A stretch of 64,000 bases of DNA from Limivivens sp034101475 (lineage in GTDB: Bacteria; Bacillota; Clostridia; Lachnospirales; Lachnospiraceae): assembly GCA_034101475.1 (NCBI GenBank), contig JAXEJQ010000024.1, positions 7,313 through 71,312 on the forward strand, in the 5' to 3' direction. The translations under genes and the position numbers were made by a program. Below, in pieces: positions 34,901 to 41,683 of the stretch; position 1 is the first letter of the stretch, and each line of letters begins with the position of its first letter. The notes beneath the pieces were generated by a model, which saw nothing but the letters and a program-made list of their open reading frames with translations, did not search any database and was not told the DNA's origin.

Positions 34901-35489
34901 GGGAGCCGGAAATCTGCTGGGAGCCCAGCAGCACGGCCATATGGAGGCCGTTGGGTATGACCTGTACTGCAAAATGCTCAATGAATCGGTGAAGGAACTG
35001 AAGGGAGAGACGGAGCCGGGCGAGGAATACAACACAACCATCGACCTGGATGTGGATGCCTTTATTCCGGAGCGCTATATTAAAAATGAGTTCCAGAAAC
35101 TGGATATTTACAAGCGGATTGCCGGGATTGAGAACGAGGAAGAATACGATGACATGCTGGAAGAGCTGGTGGATCGTTTTGGAGAGCCGCCAAAGCCGGT
35201 GCAGAATCTGCTTGCCATTGCGAATCTGAAGGCCATGGCTCACCGGGCCTGGTTCACGGAGGTGGCTCAGAAGGGTGATTTTATCCGGTTCACCCTGTTT
35301 GAGCGGGCGAAGGTGGATCCGGCGAGGATTGAGACAATGGTGAAAAACAGTCGTGGAAGGCTGAAATTTACGGTGGATGCCAACCCGTATTTTCTGTACA
35401 GCAAACCCAGAAAAGCCGGAAAGGATAATGAGGATGTTCTGCAGGTGGTGCGGGAGCTGCTGGAGGAAATGACCGTGAAAAGTGTGTGA
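31965..35489 (+). CDS. mfd: Transcription-repair coupling factor
   Basis: Mfd removes RNA polymerase stalled at DNA damage and recruits UvrA. The 1174-residue protein contains the UvrB-like N-terminal module, the RNA-polymerase-interacting CarD-like domain (LSVGDFVVHENHGLGIYRGI, near residue 503), the translocase Walker A motif ICGDVGYGKTE (near 655), the Walker B DEEQ box LIIDEEQRFGV (near 753), GRVGRSNRTAYAF and a C-terminal regulatory domain. It is full length. Degenerate tandem repeats and a foldback follow it directly. Confidence 0.97.
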   Translation: MRAFTEPLKRLGEFPKIQESLEKETGMVQVQGCLDSQKAHFIYGAGEHFPFKVILTYSELRAKEVYDNYRFFDKNVCLFPARDLIFYSADIHSNLIVEQRIQVLKAILEREELTVITSMGGCMDHLIPLEEFQSHIIRLEGDSTLNLEELKGKLVEMGYERVAQVEGSGQFALRGGIVDIFPLTEENPVRVELWGDEVDSIRSFDVESQRSIENLDSLEIYPACEVIADRKRISKGISRMEKDVKKATEALKKEGKPEEAGRLSRLMEETRENLEELSQTSGLEIYIDYLFDRTVSFAEYFKGKKTLFVLDEPNRLFQEGQAIETEFRESMSARMEKGYLLPGQMGILYSAAETAALLQRGSNLGFCTLDSAHAPWKIAAQFGVDVRAVNPYNNSFELLVKDLKRWKKDGYQVVLLSGSRTRAARLAEDLRDNELNSFYTEDLDREIQPGEILVTHGNTHRGYEYPLLKFVVISESDIFGKEKKKKKKPKAYEGRKIQSFNELSVGDFVVHENHGLGIYRGIEKIEVDKVAKDYMKIEYAGGSNLYILATQLDVIQKYAGSEAKTPRLNKLGTQDWNRTKTKVRTAVKEIAQDLVKLYAARQREAGFVYGPDTVWQREFEESFPYEETEDQLLAIEATKKDMESKKIMDRLICGDVGYGKTEIAIRAAFKAVQDSKQVVFLVPTTILAQQHYNNFVQRMKDFPVRVDLLCRFRTPKEQAQTLADLKKGYVDILIGTHRVLSKDVQFKDLGLLIIDEEQRFGVAHKEKIKQLRENVDVLTLTATPIPRTLHMSLVGIRDMSVLEEAPQERVPIQTYVMEYNEEMVREAISRELARGGQVYYVYNRVNTIVEVTNAIAKLVPEAAVAFAHGQMKERELERIMYDFINGEIDVLVSTTIIETGLDISNVNTMIIHDADNMGLSQLYQLRGRVGRSNRTAYAFLMYRRNKMLKEVAEKRLQAIREFTDLGSGFKIAMRDLEIRGAGNLLGAQQHGHMEAVGYDLYCKMLNESVKELKGETEPGEEYNTTIDLDVDAFIPERYIKNEFQKLDIYKRIAGIENEEEYDDMLEELVDRFGEPPKPVQNLLAIANLKAMAHRAWFTEVAQKGDFIRFTLFERAKVDPARIETMVKNSRGRLKFTVDANPYFLYSKPRKAGKDNEDVLQVVRELLEEMTVKSV

Positions 35490-35516
35490 GTGAGGGATGG
35501 TAAGAAGGAGGGGGGA

Positions 35517-35570
35517 GCGGGATTGCAGGATCGCGGGATTGCGGGATCGCAGAATTGCAGGACGCCCGGG
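35517..35570 (+). repeat. Degenerate 14-16 bp tandem repeats after mfd
   Basis: GCGGGATTGCAGGATC, GCGGGATTGCGGGATC and GCAGAATTGCAGG follow one another 28 bp after the stop. The function is unknown. Confidence 0.75.
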
Positions 35571-35577
35571 CGGCAGG

Positions 35578-35731
35578 AGGAATCCTTTCCGGGACTCGGG
35601 CAACGGCTCCGGCGAGCTAACCTCTAACTCCGACTAAGACGCTCAGGAAGAGCCTTCGCGCCTAAGTCTGCGTAAGAGGTGGATCTTGCCTGCGCCTAAA
35701 ACCGCCCTTAACATGTCCCTGAAAGGATTCT
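35578..35731. other. Long foldback (about 154 nt) downstream of mfd
   Basis: Outer arms AGGAATCCTTTCCGGGAC (35578-35595) and GTCCCTGAAAGGATTCT (35715-35731) pair with few mismatches. Inner arms AACCTCTAACTCCGACTAAG (35619 on) and CGCCTAAGTCTGCGTAAGAG (35659 on) also pair. No reading frame is present. It could be a structured RNA or a small mobile element. Confidence 0.6.
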
Positions 35732-35813
35732 CAGGCCGCCTTAACCCACCGTCTTAAGCAAGTGGGATTGCGGCAGCCCTATTTCAAAAAATGTGTGAAT
35801 TTCAGAAAAAACA

Positions 35814-35842
35814 TTGCGGCTTGCCGCAAAAAGGGCTATAAT
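35814..35842 (+). promoter_or_regulatory. Promoter with palindromic operator for the PrsA/SurA-like lipoprotein
   Basis: TTGCGG (35814-35819) and a perfect TATAAT (35837-35842) are 17 bp apart. The -35 box lies inside the perfect palindrome TTGCGGCTTGCCGCAA (7-bp arms around TT), a likely protein-binding site. Confidence 0.7.
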
Positions 35843-35875
35843 AAACAACATGATATCAGTTCGAGGAGGATTTCT

Positions 35876-37081
35876 ATGTACAAGAAATTATTAACTGTCG
35901 GCCTTTGTGTGTGCCTGGCAGCGGGAACACTTACCGGATGCGGTTCCGATGCAGCGAAAACCGTAATACAGGTAGGCGACACAAAGATTGAATATAGTCT
36001 GGTAAACTTTATGCTGCGCTACAACCAGTCTCAGATGCAGTCCTGGTATGGCTCCTTCCTGGGAGACGATTACTGGACCACCTATGGCACACAGTCCAGG
36101 GACAGCATTGTTGAGGATCTGGAAGAGATGGTGCTCCTGGAGCAGCATATGGATGAATATGGCGTCAGCTTAAGCGATGAGGAAAAGAGCTCCATTACTG
36201 ACGCTGCCGCGGCATTTATGGAAGCAAATGAGAAGGATACGCTGGAGGCCATGAACGCGACTCAGGAGGTAGCGGAGCGTGCACTGACTCTGTATACGAT
36301 TCGTACCAAGATGTACAATGCCATTATTGCCGATGTGGATACCAATGTGACAGATGAGGAAGCCGCCCAGAAGACCGTTCGGTTTGCTTATTTCAGTACC
36401 GGCAGCACCACGGATGAGGACGGAAACAGCGTAGAGCGTACGGATGAGGAAAAGGAAGAGATTAAGGCCCAGGCTCAGCAGGTGCTGGATGCCGTGAAGG
36501 CCGGCACGGATATGGACGAGGCTCTGGCAGAGGTGGATGAGACCAAGACTTCGACCACATCTTCCTACGGCGCAGACAACGGTACGCTGAGCGATGTCCT
36601 GAAGGAAGAGGCAGAAAAGCTGACAGAAGACGGTCAGGTTGCAGAGAATCTGATCGAAGCAGAAACCGGTTATTATGTTCTGCAGATGATGACTACCTTT
36701 GACGAAGAAGCGACAGAAAGCCAGAAAGAAACCATTATTTCCGAGAGAAAGAGTGATCTGTATACGGAAGTAACGGACGGCTGGAAGGAAAGCACAGAGA
36801 TTAAGACGGAAGATAAGCTTCTGGAGAAGATGGATTTTACCGATACCTGGCAGCTGAAAGAGACAGAGACAGAAAGTGAAGCTGAGACAGAAGCGGTGAC
36901 TGCAGAAGCAGCAAGTGAGACAGAAGCGATGACTACAGAAGCAGCAAGTGAGACTGAGGAAGTGACTACGGAAGCAGCAAGCGAGACAGAAGCGGTGACT
37001 GCAGAAGCAGCAAGTGAGACAGAAGCGGTGACTACAGAAGCAGCAAGTGAAACCGAGGAAGCGACCACAGAAGCAGAATAA
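35876..37081 (+). CDS. PrsA/SurA-like foldase lipoprotein with Thr/Glu/Ala repeat tail
   Basis: The 401-residue protein has a lipoprotein signal (LTGC, acylated C22), then VIQVGDTKIEYSLVNFMLRY, the start of SurA/PrsA-type chaperones, helical segments (about 40-150), and a parvulin-like region (about 155-290). It probably helps fold exported proteins at the outer membrane face. Key parvulin residues are not clear, so it may be chaperone only. The last ~55 residues are decapeptide-like repeats of EAASETEAVT type, resembling the stalk of the wall protein at 5971. The ATG at 35876 follows GAGGAGG; the upstream extension is not coding. Confidence 0.8.
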   Translation: MYKKLLTVGLCVCLAAGTLTGCGSDAAKTVIQVGDTKIEYSLVNFMLRYNQSQMQSWYGSFLGDDYWTTYGTQSRDSIVEDLEEMVLLEQHMDEYGVSLSDEEKSSITDAAAAFMEANEKDTLEAMNATQEVAERALTLYTIRTKMYNAIIADVDTNVTDEEAAQKTVRFAYFSTGSTTDEDGNSVERTDEEKEEIKAQAQQVLDAVKAGTDMDEALAEVDETKTSTTSSYGADNGTLSDVLKEEAEKLTEDGQVAENLIEAETGYYVLQMMTTFDEEATESQKETIISERKSDLYTEVTDGWKESTEIKTEDKLLEKMDFTDTWQLKETETESEAETEAVTAEAASETEAMTTEAASETEEVTTEAASETEAVTAEAASETEAVTTEAASETEEATTEAE

Positions 37082-37093
37082 GAAGAACGAGAC

Positions 37094-37125
37094 AGGGGGA
37101 AAACCGGATTTCCGGTTTTCCCCCT
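37094..37125 (+). terminator. Hairpin after the lipoprotein gene, probable terminator
   Basis: AGGGGGAAAACCGGA and TCCGGTTTTCCCCCT form a perfect 15-bp stem with a 2-base spacer. There is no clean T-run, so the strength is uncertain. Confidence 0.75.
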
Positions 37126-37137
37126 GAATAATTAAGA

Positions 37138-37273
37138 CGAGCCAAGAGCCCCATGGACATGAGCAAGCAGCCATTTTTCGCAGAAAAATGAGCGGATTGC
37201 GAATGTTTTCGTCGATTTTGCGAGTGCAGAGCACGGAAAAATCGACGAAAGGCTCATTTGACGGGTAACTCAT
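37138..37273 (+). repeat. Element B copy (B2 type)
   Basis: CGTCGATTTT and AAAATCGACG close a hairpin with an inner GTGC-AGA-GCAC. Flanks AGAAAAATGAGCGGATT and GGCTCATTTGACGGGTAACTC match the inverted copy at 46679-46830. A fragment of the B3 block (GAGCCAAGAGCCCCATGGAC) leads it. Confidence 0.8.
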
Positions 37274-37311
37274 TAAGAAGTCTTTTGGACCAACAGGAAT
37301 GTGAAGCCTTG

Positions 37312-37653
37312 TTCTGCGCACTGCAAGGAAGGTGCAGATGAATGTTTTGCTGCAGGAATGGTTGGGAGCGGTCGATGTCCGCTGACGGACGATGCAGGAG
37401 CAGGATCATACGTGCAGACGATAGGAAGGCAGCGCCAGCCGACGCGAGCATAGCTGCGGCAGCGGAGCGTTGTTTGAGCCCCGGAGGGGCGAGTTCGCGG
37501 GAGCTGCCGCTGATAGGCGGCGCAGCGGCGGCAAGCTGACGACGTGTCTGCGTATGACGTGCTCCTGCAAGGAACGGCAGCAGCGCACATCTGACCGCAT
37601 TTTGGTCCATCCCGCAGCAAAACAACGGTGTGCGCCTCCATGCAGGCGCAGAA
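37312..37653. other. Giant imperfect palindrome (about 340 nt) upstream of the thiamine riboswitch
   Basis: Successive segments pair across the centre: TTCTGCGCACTGCA (37312) with TGCAGGCGCAGAA (37641); GTTTTGCTGCAGGAATGG (37344) with CCATCCCGCAGCAAAAC (37607); GCGGTCGATGTCCGCTG (37369) with CAGCGCACATCTGACCGC (37580); TGCAGGAGCA (37393) with GTGCTCCTGCA (37559). A GCCCCGGAGGGGC hairpin lies near the tip. No coding frame was recognised. The region is GC-rich compared with its surroundings. Confidence 0.75.
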
Positions 37654-37669
37654 CCCGCCTGAACGGTTC

Positions 37670-37698
37670 TTGACAGTGCCGCATTTCTGCTGTAAACT
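37670..37698 (+). promoter_or_regulatory. Promoter of the thiamine-precursor transport operon
   Basis: A perfect TTGACA (37670-37675) and TAAACT (37693-37698) are 17 bp apart, just upstream of the TPP aptamer. Confidence 0.75.
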
Positions 37699-37706
37699 GT
37701 CTTTAT

Positions 37707-37800
37707 ATCAGGGGTGCTGGATGGAGTCCGGCTGAGATTAGAACCGCATGTTCTTGACCCATTACCTGATCTGGATAATGCCAGCGTAGGGATCAGATTG
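37707..37800 (+). promoter_or_regulatory. TPP riboswitch (THI element)
   Basis: The conserved segments appear in order: CAGGGGTGC, GGCTGAGATTAGAACC, GACCCATTACCTGATCTGG, ATAATGCCAGCGTAGGGA. A terminator follows at 37837, so thiamine pyrophosphate should turn the operon off. Confidence 0.95.
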
Positions 37801-37836
37801 CACGAGCCGTTTGATATGAGCTGTTTCGTATGATTC

Positions 37837-37864
37837 ATCCGCCGGGAATCCTGGCGGATTTTTT
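37837..37864 (+). terminator. Riboswitch-controlled terminator
   Basis: ATCCGCCGGGAATCCTGGCG forms a compact stem (ATCCGCC with GGCGGAT) followed by six T's. Confidence 0.88.
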
Positions 37865-37929
37865 CATCGATTGTGGGAGTGCGAAGCACGGAACAATCGA
37901 CGGAAGGCCCATTTGTCGGGTAACTCCTA
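37864..37929 (+). repeat. Element B copy (B2 type) inside the thiamine operon leader
   Basis: CGATTGT and ACAATCG close the GTGC-GAA-GCAC hairpin, followed by GACGGAAGGCCCATTTGTCG and GGTAACTC. It lies between the riboswitch terminator and the first gene. Confidence 0.8.
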
Positions 37930-37964
37930 AAAAGGAAGTGACAAGTGATAAGGAGGAATGTAAC

Positions 37965-38261
37965 ATGAACGCAAGTGTAGCAATTCAGACGCTGCCGGAG
38001 GCAAAGGATGACGAGGAACTGATCCGCATTGTGGATGAGGTGATCGATTACATTAAGAGCACCGGCCTGAACTATTATGTAGGACCTTTCGAGACTGCAA
38101 TCGAAGGCGACTATGACGAACTGATGGATATTGTAAAGGAATGCCAGCATATTGCCATCCGTGCCGGAGCGCCGTCTGTGGCCGCCTACATTAAGGTGAC
38201 CTACCGGCCGGAAGGAGATGTACTGACCATTGAGAAAAAAGTTACGAAGCACCACCAGTAA
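37965..38261 (+). CDS. Thiamine/HMP-binding protein, MTH1187/YkoF type
   Basis: The 98-residue protein (MNASVAIQTLPEAKDDEEL... GPFETAIEGDYDELM... ending EKKVTKHHQ) matches the thiamine-binding PF01910 family of small ferredoxin-fold proteins. Members bind thiamine or its pyrimidine moiety in the cytoplasm, though the exact role is unclear. The start is set by AGGAGG eight bases upstream. It is the first gene behind the TPP riboswitch, and its 3' end overlaps the permease gene by 32 bp. Confidence 0.88.
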   Translation: MNASVAIQTLPEAKDDEELIRIVDEVIDYIKSTGLNYYVGPFETAIEGDYDELMDIVKECQHIAIRAGAPSVAAYIKVTYRPEGDVLTIEKKVTKHHQ

Positions 38262-38994
38262 GCTCTGGGCCCTGGCGGCTGTTGCCCTTCTTCTGGCGGT
38301 CTGGCAGACGGCCTGCGGTACGGGCATGATTTCCAGGTTTATGCTGCCCTCACCGGTGGATGTGGTGAAAGCCTTTATCGGCGATTTCCCGCTGCTGATG
38401 GAGAATCTGAAGGTGACGCTTCTGGAGGCATTTATCGGGCTGGGGATTGGAATTGCCCTGGGGTTTGTTATGGCGGCGGCCATGGACCGGTTTGAGCGGC
38501 TGTATCAGGCTCTGTATCCGCTGGTGATTCTGACCCAGACCATTCCCACAGTGGCCATTGCGCCGCTTCTGGTGCTGTGGTTTGGTTATGAGATGACGCC
38601 GAAGGTGATTCTGATTGTCATCGTGACCTTTTTCCCGATCACGGTTTCCCTGCTGGACGGATTCCGGTCAGCGGATCAGGATACCATGAATCTTCTGCGC
38701 TCCATGGGGGCCACCAGATTTCAGATTTTCCGGTACGTGAAGCTGCCGGGATCCATGGGGCAGTTTTTCTCAAGCCTGCGGATTTCGGTGTCCTACGCGG
38801 TGGTGGGAGCCGTGATTTCCGAATGGCTCGGCGGCTTCAGCGGCCTGGGTGTTTATATGACGAAAGTAAAAAAAGCATTTTCCTTTGATAAAATGTTTGC
38901 TGTGATTTTTCTGATTTCGGCTATCAGCCTGTTTCTGATGTGGCTGGTGGACGTTCTGCAGAAGAAATGTATGCCATGGGAGGATAAGACATGA
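38230..38994 (+). CDS. thiX: ABC transporter permease for a thiamine precursor (ThiX type)
   Basis: The 254-residue permease has five or six membrane helices and the SsuC/TauC-type EAA loop (DQDTMNLLRSMGATRFQIFRYV, about residues 150-170). It uses a TTG start at 38230, 12 bases after AGGAG, within the 3' end of the previous gene; a later ATG would remove the first helix. With the adjacent binding protein and ATPase it forms an importer. TPP riboswitch control identifies the cargo as thiamine or a pyrimidine precursor such as HMP or formylaminopyrimidine. Confidence 0.88.
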   Translation: MRKKLRSTTSKLWALAAVALLLAVWQTACGTGMISRFMLPSPVDVVKAFIGDFPLLMENLKVTLLEAFIGLGIGIALGFVMAAAMDRFERLYQALYPLVILTQTIPTVAIAPLLVLWFGYEMTPKVILIVIVTFFPITVSLLDGFRSADQDTMNLLRSMGATRFQIFRYVKLPGSMGQFFSSLRISVSYAVVGAVISEWLGGFSGLGVYMTKVKKAFSFDKMFAVIFLISAISLFLMWLVDVLQKKCMPWEDKT

Positions 38995-39983
38995 AAAAGA
39001 GAATTTTTGCCGCATTTTTAGCGGGTACCTTAGCTGTTTCTGCTCTGGGCTGCGGGATGAGCGCCGCTGCGGAAGAGGCGAAAGACATCACCTTTGTACT
39101 GGACTGGACGCCGAATACGAACCATACGGGACTGTATGTGGCCCGGGAAAAAGGCTATTTTGAGGAGGCTGGCCTGAACGTGGAAATCGTCCAGCCGCCT
39201 GAGGACGGGGCGGAGGTCCTGGTGGCTTCCGGAAAAGCCGAGTTCGGCGTTTCCTTCCAGGATACCATGGCTCCGGCGCTGATCGGAGACGCTGCGCTTC
39301 CCATTACGGCTGTGGCAGCAGTGATCCAGCATAATACATCTGGAATTATTTCCAGAGCAGGCGAGGGGATGGATACTCCCAAGGGCCTGGAGGGCAAAAA
39401 ATATGCGACCTGGGATCTGGAAGTGGAAAAGGCCATGATGCAGAACGTGGTGGAAGCCGATGGCGGAGATTTTTCCAAGGTTGAGCTGATCCCCAGTACC
39501 GTGACTGATGAGATCTCCGCTCTGGAGTCCAAATCCGTGGATGCCATCTGGATTTTCTATGCCTGGGCCGGGGTTGCCACAGAGGTGGCAGGTCTGGAAA
39601 CGGACTATTTCGCCTTTAAGGACATCAATCCGGTGTTTGATTATTATACGCCGGTTGTGATCGCCAACAATGATTTTCTGGTGGAAGAGCCGGAGACAGC
39701 AAAGGCATTCCTGAATGCGCTGAAGAAGGGTTATGAGGATGCCATCGCAGATCCGGAGGAAGCAGCGGAAATTCTCTGCAAGGCTGCCCCGGAGCTGGAT
39801 TCGGAGCTGGTTCTGGAAAGTCAGAAATATCTGGCAGACCAGTATAAGGCAGAAGTGGATCAGTGGGGCTATATGGATCCGGAGAGATGGAACGCATTCT
39901 ACAACTGGCTGAATGAAAATGGCCTGGTGGAAGAAGAAATTCCGGAAAACACCGGATTTTCCAATGATTATCTTTCGGAATAG
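38991..39983 (+). CDS. thiY: Thiamine-precursor binding lipoprotein (ThiY/THI5-like)
   Basis: The 330-residue protein has a lipobox (SALGC, acylated C21) and the NMT1/THI5-like fold: FVLDWTPNTNHTGLYVAREK, GLNVEIVQPPEDGAEVLVASGKAEFGVSF and FAYWAG-like (IFYAWAGV) segments. It would deliver a pyrimidine precursor of thiamine to the permease. The start codon overlaps the permease stop (ATGA). A role in thiamine salvage is supported by the riboswitch. Confidence 0.92.
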   Translation: MKKRIFAAFLAGTLAVSALGCGMSAAAEEAKDITFVLDWTPNTNHTGLYVAREKGYFEEAGLNVEIVQPPEDGAEVLVASGKAEFGVSFQDTMAPALIGDAALPITAVAAVIQHNTSGIISRAGEGMDTPKGLEGKKYATWDLEVEKAMMQNVVEADGGDFSKVELIPSTVTDEISALESKSVDAIWIFYAWAGVATEVAGLETDYFAFKDINPVFDYYTPVVIANNDFLVEEPETAKAFLNALKKGYEDAIADPEEAAEILCKAAPELDSELVLESQKYLADQYKAEVDQWGYMDPERWNAFYNWLNENGLVEEEIPENTGFSNDYLSE

Positions 39984-39994
39984 GTCCTGAAATC

Positions 39995-40729
39995 ATGTCA
40001 GAATTAACGGTTTCTCATGTGACAAAGTCCTTTGACGGCGTGGAGATTATCCGGGATATCAGCATTCATCTCCGGGACGGGGAGCTGGTCAGCCTGCTGG
40101 GGGCCAGCGGCGGCGGAAAGACGACCCTGTTTAACGTGATTTCCGGACTGACGCTGCCTGACAGCGGGACCGTGCAGATGGACGGCGAGGACATTACCGG
40201 CAGGCCCGGGAAAATCAGCTATATGCTTCAGAAAGACCTGCTGCTGCCCTACCGCACCATTGAGGACAATGTGGCCCTGCCTCTGCTGATCAAGGGTGAA
40301 AAAAAGAAAGCCGCCAGGGAGAAGGTGCGCCCTTACTTTGAAGAGTTTGGTCTGGAGGGGACGCAGAAAAAGTATCCTCATCAGCTTTCCGGCGGGATGC
40401 GCCAGCGTGCGGCTCTCCTGCGGACCTATATGTTTTCAGAGAAAATCGCGCTGCTGGACGAGCCCTTTTCGGCTCTGGACACTCTGACGAAGGATGCGAT
40501 TCATCAATGGTATCTGGGAATTATGGAGCAGATCCATCTGTCGACCCTGTTTGTGACCCATGATATTGATGAGGCCGTCTTTTTGTCAGACCGGATTTAT
40601 CTGCTGACGGGAAAACCCGGCAGGATTACCGATGAGATTGTGATCCGGGAAAAACGGCCCAGGACGGAAGAATTCCGGCTGAGCCAGGATTTTCTGGAGT
40701 ATAAGAGAGAAATATTGAAAAAACTGTAA
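39995..40729 (+). CDS. thiZ: ABC transporter ATP-binding protein (ThiZ type)
   Basis: The 244-residue ATPase has Walker A LLGASGGGKTT (about residues 34-44), a Q-loop in YMLQKDLLLPYRT, the signature LSGGMRQRAALLRT, Walker B IALLDEPFSALD and the switch His in FVTHDIDEA. It belongs to the nitrate/taurine/HMP importer group. It follows the binding-protein gene by 11 bp and ends the operon at a clear terminator. Confidence 0.93.
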   Translation: MSELTVSHVTKSFDGVEIIRDISIHLRDGELVSLLGASGGGKTTLFNVISGLTLPDSGTVQMDGEDITGRPGKISYMLQKDLLLPYRTIEDNVALPLLIKGEKKKAAREKVRPYFEEFGLEGTQKKYPHQLSGGMRQRAALLRTYMFSEKIALLDEPFSALDTLTKDAIHQWYLGIMEQIHLSTLFVTHDIDEAVFLSDRIYLLTGKPGRITDEIVIREKRPRTEEFRLSQDFLEYKREILKKL

Positions 40730-40731
40730 TA

Positions 40732-40771
40732 CAGAAAATCCCCTTTCGCGGCTGCGGAAGGGGATTTTCTG
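40732..40771 (+). terminator. Terminator of the thiamine transport operon
   Basis: CAGAAAATCCCCTTT pairs with AAGGGGATTTTCTG across a short GC-rich loop. Confidence 0.85.
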
Positions 40772-40842
40772 CGTGTGCGGCAAAGGGCAGCGAAGGCAGA
40801 TCAGAAAGCCTTTTATCAGGCGCACAGACGATAAAAATCGGC

Positions 40843-41649
40843 TTATTCAGCTTTGCCTTCGTAAACAGTGACTGCTTCCGAGCCGGCGGGCAGGTACATT
40901 ATCGGTTCAGTACACTCCGGGTCCAGATAGGCCTGGCAGGTTTCCCCGTCTTTTATCCACTCAATCTGGAGCAGCTGGGGCACCTCAACCGTCTGCTCTG
41001 TGCCGTCCTGGCGGATATAGGTAATCTGACGGGTGCCGTTCTGCATCAGCTCATCCATGTCCAGACTGACCAGGGGATTGGCCATGGGGCAGAAGGTCAG
41101 TATCTCCTGCACCTGGGAATCCTCCGTGTATTGCAGGCGGATGATCGAGGAAATATTCTTCTGGTCATCCAGGCTTCCATAAATCTTGCAGCCTCCGGAG
41201 CTTTCTTCATAGGACTCGTAAATCAGGCTGTAGCTGCCGTCCTCTTCCGTTATCAGCTCCATCTTTTCCTCGGGCAGCTCCATCAAGGGTTCCAAAGATT
41301 TTTCCAGAGCCTCCTCCCAGCCGGAAAGCCAGAGCCAGGCGGTGAGAATACCTTCCTCGTTGTAGCCGTAGGTAAAGCCGTCATGGGCAAGCAGGGGGAC
41401 TTCATCGAAGCAGCCCAGCACAGGCTTCTGTTCCTCCGTCTCGGAATACCAGACCCATTCCAAACACTCGGCATCGCTTCCGGACTCAGAGAGGGCATAA
41501 GTGCACATCACAGAACCGTACTTGCGGTACAATTCCGGCAGGGACTGCATTGCTGCGAATTCCTCCCGCGTGATGGTTTCGGCAAAGACGGTGCAGGGGG
41601 AAAGGGCCAGCAGCAGGAAAACCAGCAGAAGAGAGATTCTTTTTTTCAT
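40843..41649 (-). CDS. Secreted protein of unknown function
   Basis: The 268-residue protein begins with a clear signal peptide (MKKRISLLLVFLLLALSP, cleavage probably after VFA) and has no lipobox, sorting signal or further membrane helix. I recognise no domain. The mature part is acidic with several Tyr/Trp and ends in short beta-like segments. AAAGGAT lies about 11 bases before this ATG; the frame is open upstream but would overlap the neighbour. It is the last gene of a TetR/InlB-repeat/secreted-protein unit and may act with the InlB-repeat protein outside the cell. Confidence 0.7.
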   Translation of the reverse strand: MKKRISLLLVFLLLALSPCTVFAETITREEFAAMQSLPELYRKYGSVMCTYALSESGSDAECLEWVWYSETEEQKPVLGCFDEVPLLAHDGFTYGYNEEGILTAWLWLSGWEEALEKSLEPLMELPEEKMELITEEDGSYSLIYESYEESSGGCKIYGSLDDQKNISSIIRLQYTEDSQVQEILTFCPMANPLVSLDMDELMQNGTRQITYIRQDGTEQTVEVPQLLQIEWIKDGETCQAYLDPECTEPIMYLPAGSEAVTVYEGKAE

Positions 41650-41683
41650 ATGATAACACATCCTTTCTTCAATTCCATCCAGC

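Noticed and set aside
37312..37653. Foldback considered as an IS200/IS605 end or HEARO-type RNA
   Set aside because: No TnpA or TnpB/IscB-like gene is nearby and the nested arm pattern is a single long hairpin rather than element ends.
37342..37684. Short open frames on both strands in the foldback
   Set aside because: They follow from GC-rich inverted repeats, have no ribosome sites, and resemble no protein.
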